Made by a program: the position numbers and the translations under genes
Notes under the pieces: generated by a model
Seen by the model: the letters and a program-made list of their open reading frames with translations, nothing else
What the model was told of the DNA's origin: nothing
The model's database searches: none
Source of the DNA: Haloarcula amylovorans
Lineage (GTDB): Archaea; Halobacteriota; Halobacteria; Halobacteriales; Haloarculaceae
Length of the DNA stretch: 64,000 nucleotides
NCBI RefSeq assembly: GCF_004681185.1
Contig: NZ_SRIF01000002.1
Location: 434,001 to 498,000, forward strand
Direction of reading: 5' to 3'
In this document: positions 44,378 through 53,523 of the stretch, piece by piece
How positions within the stretch are numbered: position 1 is the stretch's first letter
Layout of the letters: the number at the start of each line of letters is the position of its first letter

Positions 44378-46095
44378 CAGTCGTCCCTCCAGTAGTCGGC
44401 CCGGTCGGGTCGCGACGGATACGCCCAGTAGGAGGTCTCGCCGTCGGGCAGTTCCTCGCGTAGCGGTGCCCCCTGGAAGAACGTGCCTCGCACCCAGCCG
44501 ATAGATTTCGGGTGCGCCTTCTGAATCCCCCAGATGGCCTTGAGACAGGAGATGAACGTCAACGGGACGAATTCCTCGTCGATGGGATTGGCCCGCACCT
44601 CCGCGTAGGGGAGATTGTGGACCGTCTGTATCCGCTCGACGATTTCGCGGTGCTCCGGGTGCTCGAAGAGGAACTCGGCCACGGAGTCCGCCGCGGGCGC
44701 TTGCTGGAGGTCCGCGTATAGCTGCTGCACCTGTCGAGCGATGGCGGCGTCGATCTCGTACTCCTCGTAATCGTGTTCCTCTCGCACGCCGATTCTGGGC
44801 TCTTCGTTCTCGATCGACCGGTACCAGATGTAGTGCTGAGCGCCGGACTGGGACATCTCGATGTCGAGCGCCCACTGGTAGCTCGACGTGATGAGCGACT
44901 CCAACTCGGCGAGCGACATCTCCGGTTTGACGTCGCTGGTCTCCGCGGTGGTCAGCGAGTCCTCCAGACCGTCACAGACCTCGGGGTAGACGTCGATCAA
45001 CAGCGCGTGAAGGACCTCTTGCGTTTCCGCTTCCAGATTCGTTTCGGCCCATTCACAGAGCTGCGTCCAGAGCGTGTCGCTACCGGAGTCGCCGTACAGC
45101 GCACCGACCTGTTCTAGCGCTTGCTCTAAACCGTGCGCGATGCGATCTTTCGAGTGGAAGAAGCGCTCTGTGTCGCTCTCGTCCTCGTCGAACCACGTCT
45201 CCGTGTGCTCGACGAGACGTGTGAACGTCTCGATGTCGTCGTCCGTCGGGTCTCTGGCCTTGGCACGCGCCAGCGCGACTTCTCTGGCGCGGAGCCAGGA
45301 GTGAACGAACTGCGGGTGGTTGATCATATAGAGGATTATCCCGACGCCGGAGGAGTTCCCGGTGCCGAGGTACCGCTTGATATCGTCGGACAGCGTGGCT
45401 GCGTCGGGACTCCGGGCCTTGGCCATTTCGTCAGCCAAGTCGTAGCCGAAGACACGGAGCATATACACGGCGAGCATCTGCGCCATGAACGGCCGTTTCA
45501 ACGGATGGTCGTCGTCCATCGCCGCGAACACCTTGGTGCCGTTCAGTCCGTTTCCGTAGTATCCCGAGGAGCGAGTCAGATACCCGCCCTGGGAGAGGAA
45601 CTCGACGTCGGGCTGGTGGCCCGACGCCAGCGAGTCGACGATGTGGTCGAAGAACCGCGAGCTCCGGTTGGCTCTCGACCAGATCAGTACCTTCGGGGTG
45701 GCGCGGCCCTTCCGCACCTTCGGAAGCTCTTCGAACTGAGAGTCGATGAATTCCGGCGTCGCACGCCCTTCACAGAGGAACGTCTCCAAGTCCCACGACT
45801 CGGCGATAATCCGATCGGTGTTCTCCTCGTCGCTGGACTGTCGCGACTGGACGGCGAACGAGAAGAGACGCGACGGGGTCTTGATATTGTACACCGCGCG
45901 TCCATTTCCCGCTTCATCTACGTCCACCTCCACGAGATCGATTCGCCACTGTTCTCGCGCCATCTTTTCGATTAGGAGGCGCGCGAAGCTGAGTCGCGTC
46001 TGCTTTAGAGCGCCCAGCCGCTCCGGTTGCATCAATTCTGACGGGTCACGTAACGAACCCGTCTCGAACGGGTATTGGTTCTCACCGAGAGCCAT
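44377..46095 (-). CDS. Unrecognised 572-residue conserved-looking protein
   Basis: A soluble acidic protein with no signal peptide and no motif I can name. Notable stretches are ERLGALKQTRLSFARLLIEK, FLSQGGYLTRSSGYYGNGLN, LGTGNSSGVGIILYMINHP followed by SWLRAREVALARAKA, and IGWVRGTFFQGAPLREELP. The Arg-, Gly- and Asn-rich blocks look like a conserved active site. It is the first gene of a two-gene operon with the Ldh_2-like protein, so the two probably act together, perhaps as a large and a redox subunit. The function is unknown. Confidence 0.6.
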   Translation of the reverse strand: MALGENQYPFETGSLRDPSELMQPERLGALKQTRLSFARLLIEKMAREQWRIDLVEVDVDEAGNGRAVYNIKTPSRLFSFAVQSRQSSDEENTDRIIAESWDLETFLCEGRATPEFIDSQFEELPKVRKGRATPKVLIWSRANRSSRFFDHIVDSLASGHQPDVEFLSQGGYLTRSSGYYGNGLNGTKVFAAMDDDHPLKRPFMAQMLAVYMLRVFGYDLADEMAKARSPDAATLSDDIKRYLGTGNSSGVGIILYMINHPQFVHSWLRAREVALARAKARDPTDDDIETFTRLVEHTETWFDEDESDTERFFHSKDRIAHGLEQALEQVGALYGDSGSDTLWTQLCEWAETNLEAETQEVLHALLIDVYPEVCDGLEDSLTTAETSDVKPEMSLAELESLITSSYQWALDIEMSQSGAQHYIWYRSIENEEPRIGVREEHDYEEYEIDAAIARQVQQLYADLQQAPAADSVAEFLFEHPEHREIVERIQTVHNLPYAEVRANPIDEEFVPLTFISCLKAIWGIQKAHPKSIGWVRGTFFQGAPLREELPDGETSYWAYPSRPDRADYWRDD

Positions 46096-46190
46096 ATATC
46101 GCTAGCTCGCTATATTATTACTTAAAATTGGTGATGGACAGCACTGGTGGAACTGTGGTCACCGACCAGAGCGCCCTCCACCGGAGAGAG

Positions 46191-46583
46191 TCACCCCGTA
46201 ATGACGACGGGTCGGTCGGTCGAGTAGATGACGTCCTGCGCAACGCTCCCGACGAGGACCTTCGCGACGCCTGAGCGTTTCCGCCCGCCCAGAACGATCT
46301 CCGCCGCGTCGACGTCGTCCGCGTGCTCGACGATACGGTTCGTGACGGTCCCGGCGTCCGCGACGCGATCGACAGAGACGCCCGCCGCCTCTATCTGCTC
46401 GGCGACCCTGACCGCCGTATCGACGTCGTCGAAGCGCTGCTCACCGCTGGAAGACTCTTCTCGGGGCGTTACATGCAGCACCGTCGCTCTCACCTCGTCA
46501 GTACCGGGTAGCGACGTTACGTAGTCGGCCTGGTGGCTAGCACGCTCTGCGTCCTGATCGACAGGTACGAGTACCTCGTACAT
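46191..46583 (-). CDS. UspA-family universal stress protein
   Basis: The 130-residue protein has the single-domain UspA fold: VLVPVDQDAERASHQADYV at the start and the ATP-binding G2xG9xG(S) motif in GGRKRSGVAKVLVGSVAQDV. It probably binds ATP. The start is ATG 46583. Confidence 0.9.
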   Translation of the reverse strand: MYEVLVPVDQDAERASHQADYVTSLPGTDEVRATVLHVTPREESSSGEQRFDDVDTAVRVAEQIEAAGVSVDRVADAGTVTNRIVEHADDVDAAEIVLGGRKRSGVAKVLVGSVAQDVIYSTDRPVVITG

Positions 46584-47789
46584 CGCGTCTAGAGGACTAT
46601 CGACACATTTTATAAAACTATCCCCACGAGACGTGAACGGTTTCCTCGAGTGCAGTATCGGTCTTCTCTTTGCTCGCTCCTCGATAGAAGAGTGACGGTT
46701 CGGACCCTGAAACCGCCGACATACGAGCGAGAGTCGATTCGATTATCCTTGCGTGCACGAGACCAGTCCCCGACAGTGGTCCACCACTTCGGCGGCTGTG
46801 ACGTCGCCACGGCAGCGAGGGAGTCACTCCCCTGCTGTTCGGGTGTCGTCTAACGGGCGAAGCATCAATGGCCCACCACTCCGACTGGGTCCGCGCTGGG
46901 TCTTGAGTCTCCCGACTGGTCGATTCTGTTTCTATCGACTCGTGCTGACATCACGGTTGAGCGTTCTCTCTACTCACCTACCTCGAATCCGCGGCTTCTC
47001 TCGTATTCAGTTTTCTCATACACTTCTTCTTTCGGCCCAAGTGAGCGGATATAGAGTTATATCTTCTATTTTATGGCCGTAATTGACCCATTTAATACTA
47101 TAGCTTCGAAATAACTCTCTTATTTCCACCATCTTCTTCTATATGTTCGCTGTCCTTCTTGATTATAGAGATTAGGATGTAGGGAGTCGGATAGATAGTT
47201 TCTCCAACCTTGGATTATCCACCGCTAATCAGACTGTGAACACGAAATAACAGCCCTAGAAGAGGCTACATCGAGACAGTCCCACGGGGTTGGGATGGTG
47301 AGTCGCCGAGCGGCCGTGCAGTCGCAGACTCGGCGGACGGCTCCCACAGAAAAAGCCGAATAGAGATCTACGCAGACAGTTTCCAAGGTTAGTCAAACCC
47401 GGAGACGGTGCCAACCTTGGACGGTCGTTTCAGGATATCGGTCTGGATTTTGACTATTCTGCTCGCGATGGTCGAACGGTCGGATTCTGCTGAAACGCCG
47501 AGCGATAGCACGAGCGCTGCACTGAGCGGGCATGGTCCCTGCTGTTCAGTGAAAGTGCTCACCCCGATTCTCCCACTCTAAGGCTGTCATCGTGGCTGTT
47601 CAGTATCATAGGCGGCAACGAATTCCAAGGTTGGACCAGCCGAGAGCGCAACAGAGTGTTTCTACACGGATTTCACCGGACTGTGCCGTATCGGCAGCGT
47701 ATGCCAAGACGGGGAACGAATGCGCCATTTCCGCGAAGCGAACCGTGTCTGCGGATGGGTGAGTAGCGTCAGAGAAAGTCACACAGATG
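46584..47789. other. 1.2-kb non-coding stretch, partly very A/T-rich
   Basis: No frame looks like a real gene. From about 46960 to 47270 the DNA is much richer in A/T than the surroundings. Four dyads of TCCAA-(CC/GG)-TTGGA type lie at 47203-47636. The stretch separates chromosomal-looking genes from the plasmid-like block, so it may hold a junction or an origin. Confidence 0.45.
47203..47636. repeat. Four TCCAA/TTGGA dyads
   Basis: TCCAACCTTGGA occurs at 47203-47214 and, with the first base changed, at 47410-47421. TCCAAGGTTGGA is at 47625-47636 and a variant TCCAAGGTTAGT at 47382-47393. Each is an inverted repeat around a 2-base centre. Repeated dyads in A/T-rich non-coding DNA suggest binding by a replication or partition protein or a regulator. 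Confidence 0.5.
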
Positions 47790-47884
47790 CAAGATGGAAG
47801 CCCACGACTTTAGCTGAAAGAGAGGGCGCTAAGCCCCCGTCCTCCACGAGTGAGGCGAAGCCAAACGAGTAGGGCGGGGTAGTT
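47790..47884 (+). mobile_element. IS200/IS605-type end remnant next to the ATPase gene
   Basis: GAAGCCCACGACTTTAGCTG followed by the run ending GTAGGGCGGGGTAGTTCAC resembles ends of haloarchaeal tnpB elements. It joins the stop region of the ATPase gene at 47884. No coding part is left. Confidence 0.5.
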
Positions 47885-50800
47885 CACTTGTGGGTACCCG
47901 ACGTAGTCTGTTCGGCCACCATCTCTCGGACCTGTTCGAGCGTGAACATCGCCGTACAGCCCGGCGAGTCGATGCGGAACTCGCTTGCTGGCGTGCTCTC
48001 GGCGTACGTTTTCTCGACACGCGGGTCGCCCTCCAGCGGGTCGTTCAGCGCGCGTAACACGCGATGGGCCTCCGAATGAGACATCGTGATCCAGACTGCT
48101 TCGTCGGGGTCACAGGCGGCCATTTTGTCGTAGTCTTCTGGGACCGCTCGGCGAAGGTCGTGGTTGATTCGCTCGGCTTCGAGCGTGACGACGACGCGGC
48201 CCTCCCCGTCGAGACCGACGGCATCGATGCGGTGACGGTCGTACTCGTCGGCCGTTTCGACGAGTTCGGTGGCGTTGTCACCCATCGCACTCGATGCGGG
48301 GACCACCGTCTGATCGCGTTCGTCGAGCTCGAAGTACGGGATGACCCTCACGACCGAGGAGTCAGGGTCGTTTTCGTAGCATTCTATTAGATATCGGCGG
48401 CCGACTTCGACCGCGAGGACGTGCTGACTCGTCTCCTCTAAATCGCCTTTGCCGTGGCCGTAGTCGACGCCCTTGCGGTAGTGCTCGCCGATGAGTGACC
48501 TGCCCGCAGGCGTCACCGTATACAGTCGATGGGGACGATCCGTATCGTGCGTAAGCAAGCCCTCGTCGACGAGGTCTTGAATCGCCTCGCTCTCGATTCC
48601 GAGGTACTCCTGCAGTCGGAGCATACTATCGTAGAGGAGGTCATATTCCGGCGGGTCATAGCGCAGTTGCTGGGCGTTGTAGACCGCTTGGAGGAACATG
48701 AGCTGTCGGTCGGAGAACACCGAGACATCGCGCTCTCCCGTCGAGAGCTTGAGATTCACCTCACAGATGGGGATGTCGTCGGGATCGACCCTGTCTAGTG
48801 AGGCACAGCACTCGATGGCTCGAAGCATTCCCGCACTATCCGGATCGTATCGGCTCTCACAGCCATCACAGACGAGGCCGTGTCTCGAAGCGTCGTAGAT
48901 TACCATCGACGGCAATCGGTTCGTATAGGGAAGCGCGCTGTCGACGCGAGTCGGCACCTCCTCGTCTTCACCGACCGCACCCTCGACCGGACTCGGCTCG
49001 ACCAGTCGAAGGCCAGCCGTGGTTACGACGTTCTCGTGAGTCATCGTTAGTGCCTCCTTGAAGCCATGACGCTGCGGAGCCATCGTCGACGCCGGATGGC
49101 CACGGGGCGGGGTAAGCGACCGAGCCGTGAACGGAGTGGGTTCGTCCGTATCGAATTCGGCGGGCAGGGAGACGAACCATTGGCCGCGACGGAGCGCCCG
49201 GAGTCGGTTCCCTACCTCTCGGGCATCCATCTCGTCGGTGGCCAATCGTCTCGTGAGTTTCTCGTCGACCGCGACGTTACCCGTGACGATGGTCGAGACG
49301 TTGTTCAGGACCTCCTGATAGGCCCGCTCGCTCGACTCGCGGAGTTGGGCGGGAAACTGCATCGCCAGGGTCAGCGCACAGTCAAAGCTCCGAGATTGGG
49401 AGAGGAGCTCAGAGAGCAGCGACGAGACGGCGATGCTCGCGGCTTCCTCGATGTAGACGTTGACCAGTGGACGAGTGCCGCCTTCGGTGCCCGTCGTCGC
49501 GTCTTCGCTCGCCGATGCGCTCAGACCTTCAGCATCCATCGACCCACGAGCACGCCGTTTGAGCGCCGACCAGAGGTTCGAAAGAACCAGGAGGGCAAGC
49601 GCACGCTGTGCCTCGCTCCGCAGTTGCCCCGTATCGAAGATGATGACGACGTCTTCGTCGAGATAGTCCACGAGGTCGAAGTGCGGGTCGGTGCTGTCAG
49701 TTCCTCTCTCGGGAACGTGATTGAACAGCCGAGCCAATCGCGGGTCGACGGGCACCTTCTCGATGCGATTAGCCACCCCTTGCATGATCTCGTCGAACGT
49801 TCGCGCTCGGTTGGCGACGACGCCTGCGAGCATCCGTTCGAGGTCACCATCAGAGACTGGCGGGGCCGTGTTCCGGTCGTGCATCTCCTGAATCGCGCCG
49901 TGGAAATCGCGATGACTGAACGCGTCCGCACCGCTTACGGGGTCGAACATCGCTTTGACCATGTAGCGGATGATATCAGGCGAGCGAACCGCCTGCTCGA
50001 AGCGGTCTCGACCCATCAACTGGATCAGTATCTCGATGTAGTGTTCGACCCTGTCCTCGACGGCCGTGGTTCGAGCGATGCCCCGATCGAGTTCATCCCG
50101 GATATCGAAAAACGAGAAGGCGGGCAACAGCTCGGCACAGTCGAAATAGAGGACGTTCTCGAGCGTGCCGTAGCGCTCGTAATGTGCCTGCATGTACTCG
50201 ATAGGCATTCCATCGCCCTTCGGGTCGATGAGGATATCTGCACCGTCCGTGGCCTCGTGGTTATCGAGCATCGCCGTCACGAGACTCGTCGACTTCCCCG
50301 ACCCGGTCTTGCCGAACCATGCCAGGTGGAGTGACTGCAGCGTCGGCGGCAGAGAGACGAGCACCGGGTCAGGTGCGCTGTCCTGTGTCAGCGGATGGCC
50401 AAGCGGGAGCCCCGGCCCGTAATATCGGTCGAGGTGGCGTTGCGGTGGGTGGGCAAGCGGTTGTCGGTCGACAGGGGTGGCGTCGGCGAGACGACGGCCG
50501 GCCGCGGTGAGTTTCGCGCCGTCGAGGAGGCAAAAGCCGCCGACCTCGCTGGCGTCAGCGACGAGCACTGGACTTCGGGAGACGCCCCACGGCAGTCGGT
50601 TGGCCAGTCTGTTCGCTCTCGTCCGGAACGTCCGCTCCGCTATAGCCTGTCGAACGATAGCGCTCTTCTTTCCAGTCGTGACGGTGCCCGCTATCGTATA
50701 GGTGGTGTGTCCCACTGGCCCGAACGCCGTTTCGAGGTCTCGTGCGACATCGGTCGGCGTCCGCCCCATCCGTTCATCTCCAGAGCCGCTCCCGACGAAC

Positions 50801-51576
50801 GCTCTGACGTTGACCTCGAAGGAGTTCCGTGGGTCACGCTCGTCGAGTTCCGTTAGTCGCACCTCGTCCGGTCTCGTGCGGATGGATTCGGGATCCTCCG
50901 GCCGGCCGAACACCGCATTGGTGAGCGCCCCACCGAGCGTATCGCTCCCCGACTCGATATCGAGCCGGCGCATCTCGAGGTCTGCGGACCAGTCGGGCTT
51001 TCGCCGACAGAGTACCTGGAACACCACTGGATGGGGACTGTTCGCGATGGTCTCCACAACTCCCGATAGCGGGATGCGGTCGTCCTCGCTCTCGTAGAAC
51101 GCCTCAAAGGGCGTGAGCCGCGTCTGCCAGTCCTTCGGGTGCTCACAGCGGCGCTCGAACTCGACGGCCGCAGGCTCCGTCTGTGCCTCCGTGGCGTTGC
51201 CTGGCTCCTCGAAGATTTCGGATAGCAGTCCTTCTCTGCTCGTCCGCATTCGCTCAAAGGCGTAGCTCTCGGGAAACAATCCTCGCAAGACGCCTTCGAG
51301 CGAGTCGAGTTTCGACGTCTCGTCGACGCTCACGTAATACGCGACTCCCTCGCTGTCGCCGACCAGCAACCACTCGACGGTCGGAGCCTGGGCCGTCCCC
51401 AGAAGTCCGCTGAGCCGAGTAGTTGAGGGTGTTTCGAGCCGATGGAGTCGCCGCAGTTGTCTCTCGATTCCTCGTGGGTCGAGTGTCTCGGTAGCGGGCT
51501 GTATCCGGATGTATGTCTGGGTAGTCTCGGCTACGACCGGGAGGTCGCTATCGGTCGGTTGGACGGTATCTGACAT
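47884..51576 (-). CDS. HerA/VirD4-like ATPase with C-terminal zinc, winged-helix and nuclease-like parts
   Basis: The 1230-residue protein has an N-terminal all-alpha/beta region (1-400), then a P-loop ATPase: Walker A AWFGKTGSGKST (419-430), a LIDPKGDG strand, Walker B VNVYIEEAAS and a QSRSFDCALTLAMQ sensor-like stretch. This is the pattern of DNA-pumping ATPases in conjugation and plasmid maintenance. After about residue 890 come a zinc-like CDGCESRYD / CC, a winged helix (LVDEGLLTHDTDRPHRLYTV) and a part with GRVVVTLEAERINHD that could be nuclease-like. It is the core gene of the plasmid-like block. Its last codons abut an IS end. Confidence 0.75.
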   Translation of the reverse strand: MSDTVQPTDSDLPVVAETTQTYIRIQPATETLDPRGIERQLRRLHRLETPSTTRLSGLLGTAQAPTVEWLLVGDSEGVAYYVSVDETSKLDSLEGVLRGLFPESYAFERMRTSREGLLSEIFEEPGNATEAQTEPAAVEFERRCEHPKDWQTRLTPFEAFYESEDDRIPLSGVVETIANSPHPVVFQVLCRRKPDWSADLEMRRLDIESGSDTLGGALTNAVFGRPEDPESIRTRPDEVRLTELDERDPRNSFEVNVRAFVGSGSGDERMGRTPTDVARDLETAFGPVGHTTYTIAGTVTTGKKSAIVRQAIAERTFRTRANRLANRLPWGVSRSPVLVADASEVGGFCLLDGAKLTAAGRRLADATPVDRQPLAHPPQRHLDRYYGPGLPLGHPLTQDSAPDPVLVSLPPTLQSLHLAWFGKTGSGKSTSLVTAMLDNHEATDGADILIDPKGDGMPIEYMQAHYERYGTLENVLYFDCAELLPAFSFFDIRDELDRGIARTTAVEDRVEHYIEILIQLMGRDRFEQAVRSPDIIRYMVKAMFDPVSGADAFSHRDFHGAIQEMHDRNTAPPVSDGDLERMLAGVVANRARTFDEIMQGVANRIEKVPVDPRLARLFNHVPERGTDSTDPHFDLVDYLDEDVVIIFDTGQLRSEAQRALALLVLSNLWSALKRRARGSMDAEGLSASASEDATTGTEGGTRPLVNVYIEEAASIAVSSLLSELLSQSRSFDCALTLAMQFPAQLRESSERAYQEVLNNVSTIVTGNVAVDEKLTRRLATDEMDAREVGNRLRALRRGQWFVSLPAEFDTDEPTPFTARSLTPPRGHPASTMAPQRHGFKEALTMTHENVVTTAGLRLVEPSPVEGAVGEDEEVPTRVDSALPYTNRLPSMVIYDASRHGLVCDGCESRYDPDSAGMLRAIECCASLDRVDPDDIPICEVNLKLSTGERDVSVFSDRQLMFLQAVYNAQQLRYDPPEYDLLYDSMLRLQEYLGIESEAIQDLVDEGLLTHDTDRPHRLYTVTPAGRSLIGEHYRKGVDYGHGKGDLEETSQHVLAVEVGRRYLIECYENDPDSSVVRVIPYFELDERDQTVVPASSAMGDNATELVETADEYDRHRIDAVGLDGEGRVVVTLEAERINHDLRRAVPEDYDKMAACDPDEAVWITMSHSEAHRVLRALNDPLEGDPRVEKTYAESTPASEFRIDSPGCTAMFTLEQVREMVAEQTTSGTHK

Positions 51577-52033
51577 CTACACTGATTGGTCTCCGACGCT
51601 CGCAGACGAGATAGTCGTTATTGCACCTGTCGGACGGTCGTGCAAATCTATGGCAAAGTCTGGAAGCGGTGTTGTCCCCGAACAAGACGCTCGTCAATAG
51701 GCATATTCGAGACCGCCAGCAAGTTCAGCTTGTAGAGAAATCGCGATTTCTCTTCGACTGGAGGTGATACTGACGGGTTTGAGCCAGATGATAGGAGAGA
51801 AAGACTACAGAGACACACCACTATTTCATCTAACCAGCTGATATATTCGACGGAGAATCGCTCTACTTAGGAGAATCAGTCCACTATCCGAATGTCAGCG
51901 GTTGCTATATTTGATTGTTCACTTGAAACAGTGGTGTGTCTGAGATGTGCTCAAATACCTGGGCTGTGAGTTTTCTTAGGACTGTATCGATACACCCACG
52001 GTCAGCCTCGAAAGCCCTCGGTGCGTTCGCGGC
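51577..52033. other. Upstream region of the ATPase gene
   Basis: About 450 bp without a gene. A perfect 20-bp palindrome AGAGAAATCGCGATTTCTCT is at 51734-51753. A/T content rises at 51780-51920. Confidence 0.4.
51734..51753. repeat. Perfect 20-bp palindrome
   Basis: AGAGAAATCGCGATTTCTCT reads the same on both strands. It lies between the divergent ATPase and RPA-like genes and may be an operator, a resolution site or a terminator. Confidence 0.55.
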
Positions 52034-52416
52034 CGCTGTGTGACATATCCTCACTCCGCTCGGATAGGGGCCACACAGCGACTCCCGAGCGCGAACGTGG
52101 CGGCTACGCCGCCACGCGCACCTCGCCCTTTCAATCCACCAGGAGAGCGGCTGTGTCGGCCTTGTACGGCGCGTCCCGCTCGCCCGGCCCGACGCCCGAA
52201 CCGCGACGGCGAACGGCGTTCGCCGTGCTCCTCGCTCGCCCTTTCGGGACGCCAGCACCAAGCGCGCGTTCGGTCCTCGCGGCGCTCGGACCGAAAGCGG
52301 CTTGCGCGCTGGCCGCTCGGTCGGGCTGGCCGGTCGCGCGTGACTGGTATGACCTATCGATGGCACGCGCCGTTCGCGCCCTCACGGGCGCTCACGAAGG
52401 CGCGAACGGCGCGTGC
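52034..52416. repeat. Hairpin-rich non-coding region, candidate origin or structured RNA
   Basis: Five strong inverted repeats occur in 380 bp: 52034-52080 (9-bp arms CGCTGTGTG plus an inner TATCC/GGATA), 52096-52116 (9 bp, loop TAC), 52206-52226 (9 bp, loop GGC), 52261-52310 (TTCGGTCC/GGACCGAA inside AGCGCGC/GCGCGCT) and 52363-52416 (18-bp perfect arms). Frames here are open only because of high GC. The region lies between the ATPase and the RPA-like gene. Confidence 0.6.
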
Positions 52417-52447
52417 AGACGTGTCTGTCTAGTCGGTTGTGAGGAAA

Positions 52448-52471
52448 AACCGCGATGTAAGGGTCGCGGTT
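52448..52471 (+). promoter_or_regulatory. Hairpin upstream of the RPA-like gene
   Basis: AACCGCG and CGCGGTT pair across the 10-base loop ATGTAAGGGT. It lies 38 bases before ATG 52510. The loop shares TAA.GGGT with the leader hairpins at 55037, 56314 and 58970. Confidence 0.45.
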
Positions 52472-52509
52472 GTCGGGCGTCGTGAAACGCCTTCGGTCAG
52501 TGAAGACCA

Positions 52510-53367
52510 ATGTCTAGTAAGCGCACAATCGGTAATGAAGTTTCGGTGGCTGTACAGGCGAACGAACGGATTCCGGCGCGGTTCGAGGTGGTCGAGGAGA
52601 CGCCCGAACTGCGGCCCTCTGTCGAACAGGAGAGACAGGGAACCGTCGATACGAAGCACTACGAGGCAGTCGGACGAGGGCTAACCTTAGAAGCAGAAGA
52701 ACGGCTGGCAGCACGCGAGGCGGAGATCGGGCGGACGCGAAGCCGGTGGGACCACAGACAGGACTCAGATAGAGAGGCCCGGACGAGAGATAGCGTCGAA
52801 GCGGGGAACCGAGACCGACGACGAGTGTTCGCTGAGCGTGCAGCGAGCGTGGATACGTGGGCAGACCCGGAGCGGGTGGACCCGCGGTCGGAACTCTCCA
52901 GAGACGAGCTGGCGAGCGTGAATCGGCAGGCGCGGCGTATCAGCGAGCGAGTCGGGACGGGGGCAACGGCGGCGGCACTCTCGAAGCGACTGGCGCGACG
53001 GCTGGCAGATGGTGCGGATATCGTAGAAGCGTCGGTCGACGTAACGGACGAAGAGTGGCTCGGCCGTGGGACGATGGTGCCGATAGCGAGACTTGGAGAT
53101 GTGAAGCGCAACGAGGTGTGCATCGAGGGGCGAGTGACGAAACTCTGGGAACCGAGCCATCCGGCTATCCGGCAGGTCGGGCTCATCGAAGACGAGACGG
53201 GGACGACGAAGTTCACATCGTGGATGCGGTCGGCGCAGACGCTGGTTCGGGAAGGCGAACAGGCGCGGTTGCGGTCGGTCGCGACGAGCTGGTACGAGGG
53301 GCGCGTCTCCGTGGCGCTGACGGGCTGGAGTTCCATCGAATTCCCCGAACGCGGCGTGCGGCTGTAG
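52510..53367 (+). CDS. RPA-like single-stranded DNA-binding protein
   Basis: The 285-residue protein has a long charged, helical N-terminal half and a C-terminal OB fold (about 195-285: MVPIARLGDVKRNEVCIEGR, GLIEDETGTTKFTSWMRS, LRSVATSWYEGRVSVAL). This matches replication-factor-A-like proteins of haloarchaeal plasmids and elements. It probably binds single-stranded DNA during element replication. No zinc finger is seen. It is divergent from the ATPase gene. Confidence 0.75.
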   Translation: MSSKRTIGNEVSVAVQANERIPARFEVVEETPELRPSVEQERQGTVDTKHYEAVGRGLTLEAEERLAAREAEIGRTRSRWDHRQDSDREARTRDSVEAGNRDRRRVFAERAASVDTWADPERVDPRSELSRDELASVNRQARRISERVGTGATAAALSKRLARRLADGADIVEASVDVTDEEWLGRGTMVPIARLGDVKRNEVCIEGRVTKLWEPSHPAIRQVGLIEDETGTTKFTSWMRSAQTLVREGEQARLRSVATSWYEGRVSVALTGWSSIEFPERGVRL

Positions 53368-53523
53368 GGCCGGTCTCCCCACTCTTTTTTCTCGTGCCAG
53401 TCTCCTCCCCAACCGTCGTCCTCGCTGCGCTCGGACGCCCCTCGCGCGCGGTCACGGCCCACGGGCCGTTCCTCGCACGCGCCGACCGCTGCATGCAGCG
53501 AATAGAGCCTTCTGGGCCGTGGT
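53368..53523. other. Short GC-rich spacer with hairpins
   Basis: GTCC-TCGCTGCGCTC-GGAC (about 53418-53436) nearly repeats the core hairpin at 52273-52291. GGCCCACGGGCC follows at about 53456-53467. It may terminate the convergent RPA-like and Fic transcripts. Confidence 0.4.

Noticed and set aside
46610..47082. Short frames in the A/T-rich gap
   Set aside because: No start context, no conserved pattern, and overlapping frames on both strands.
52021..52485. Frames of 130-154 codons in the hairpin-rich region
   Set aside because: Composition is Arg/Ala-rich on all frames and the DNA is dominated by inverted repeats, so coding is unlikely.
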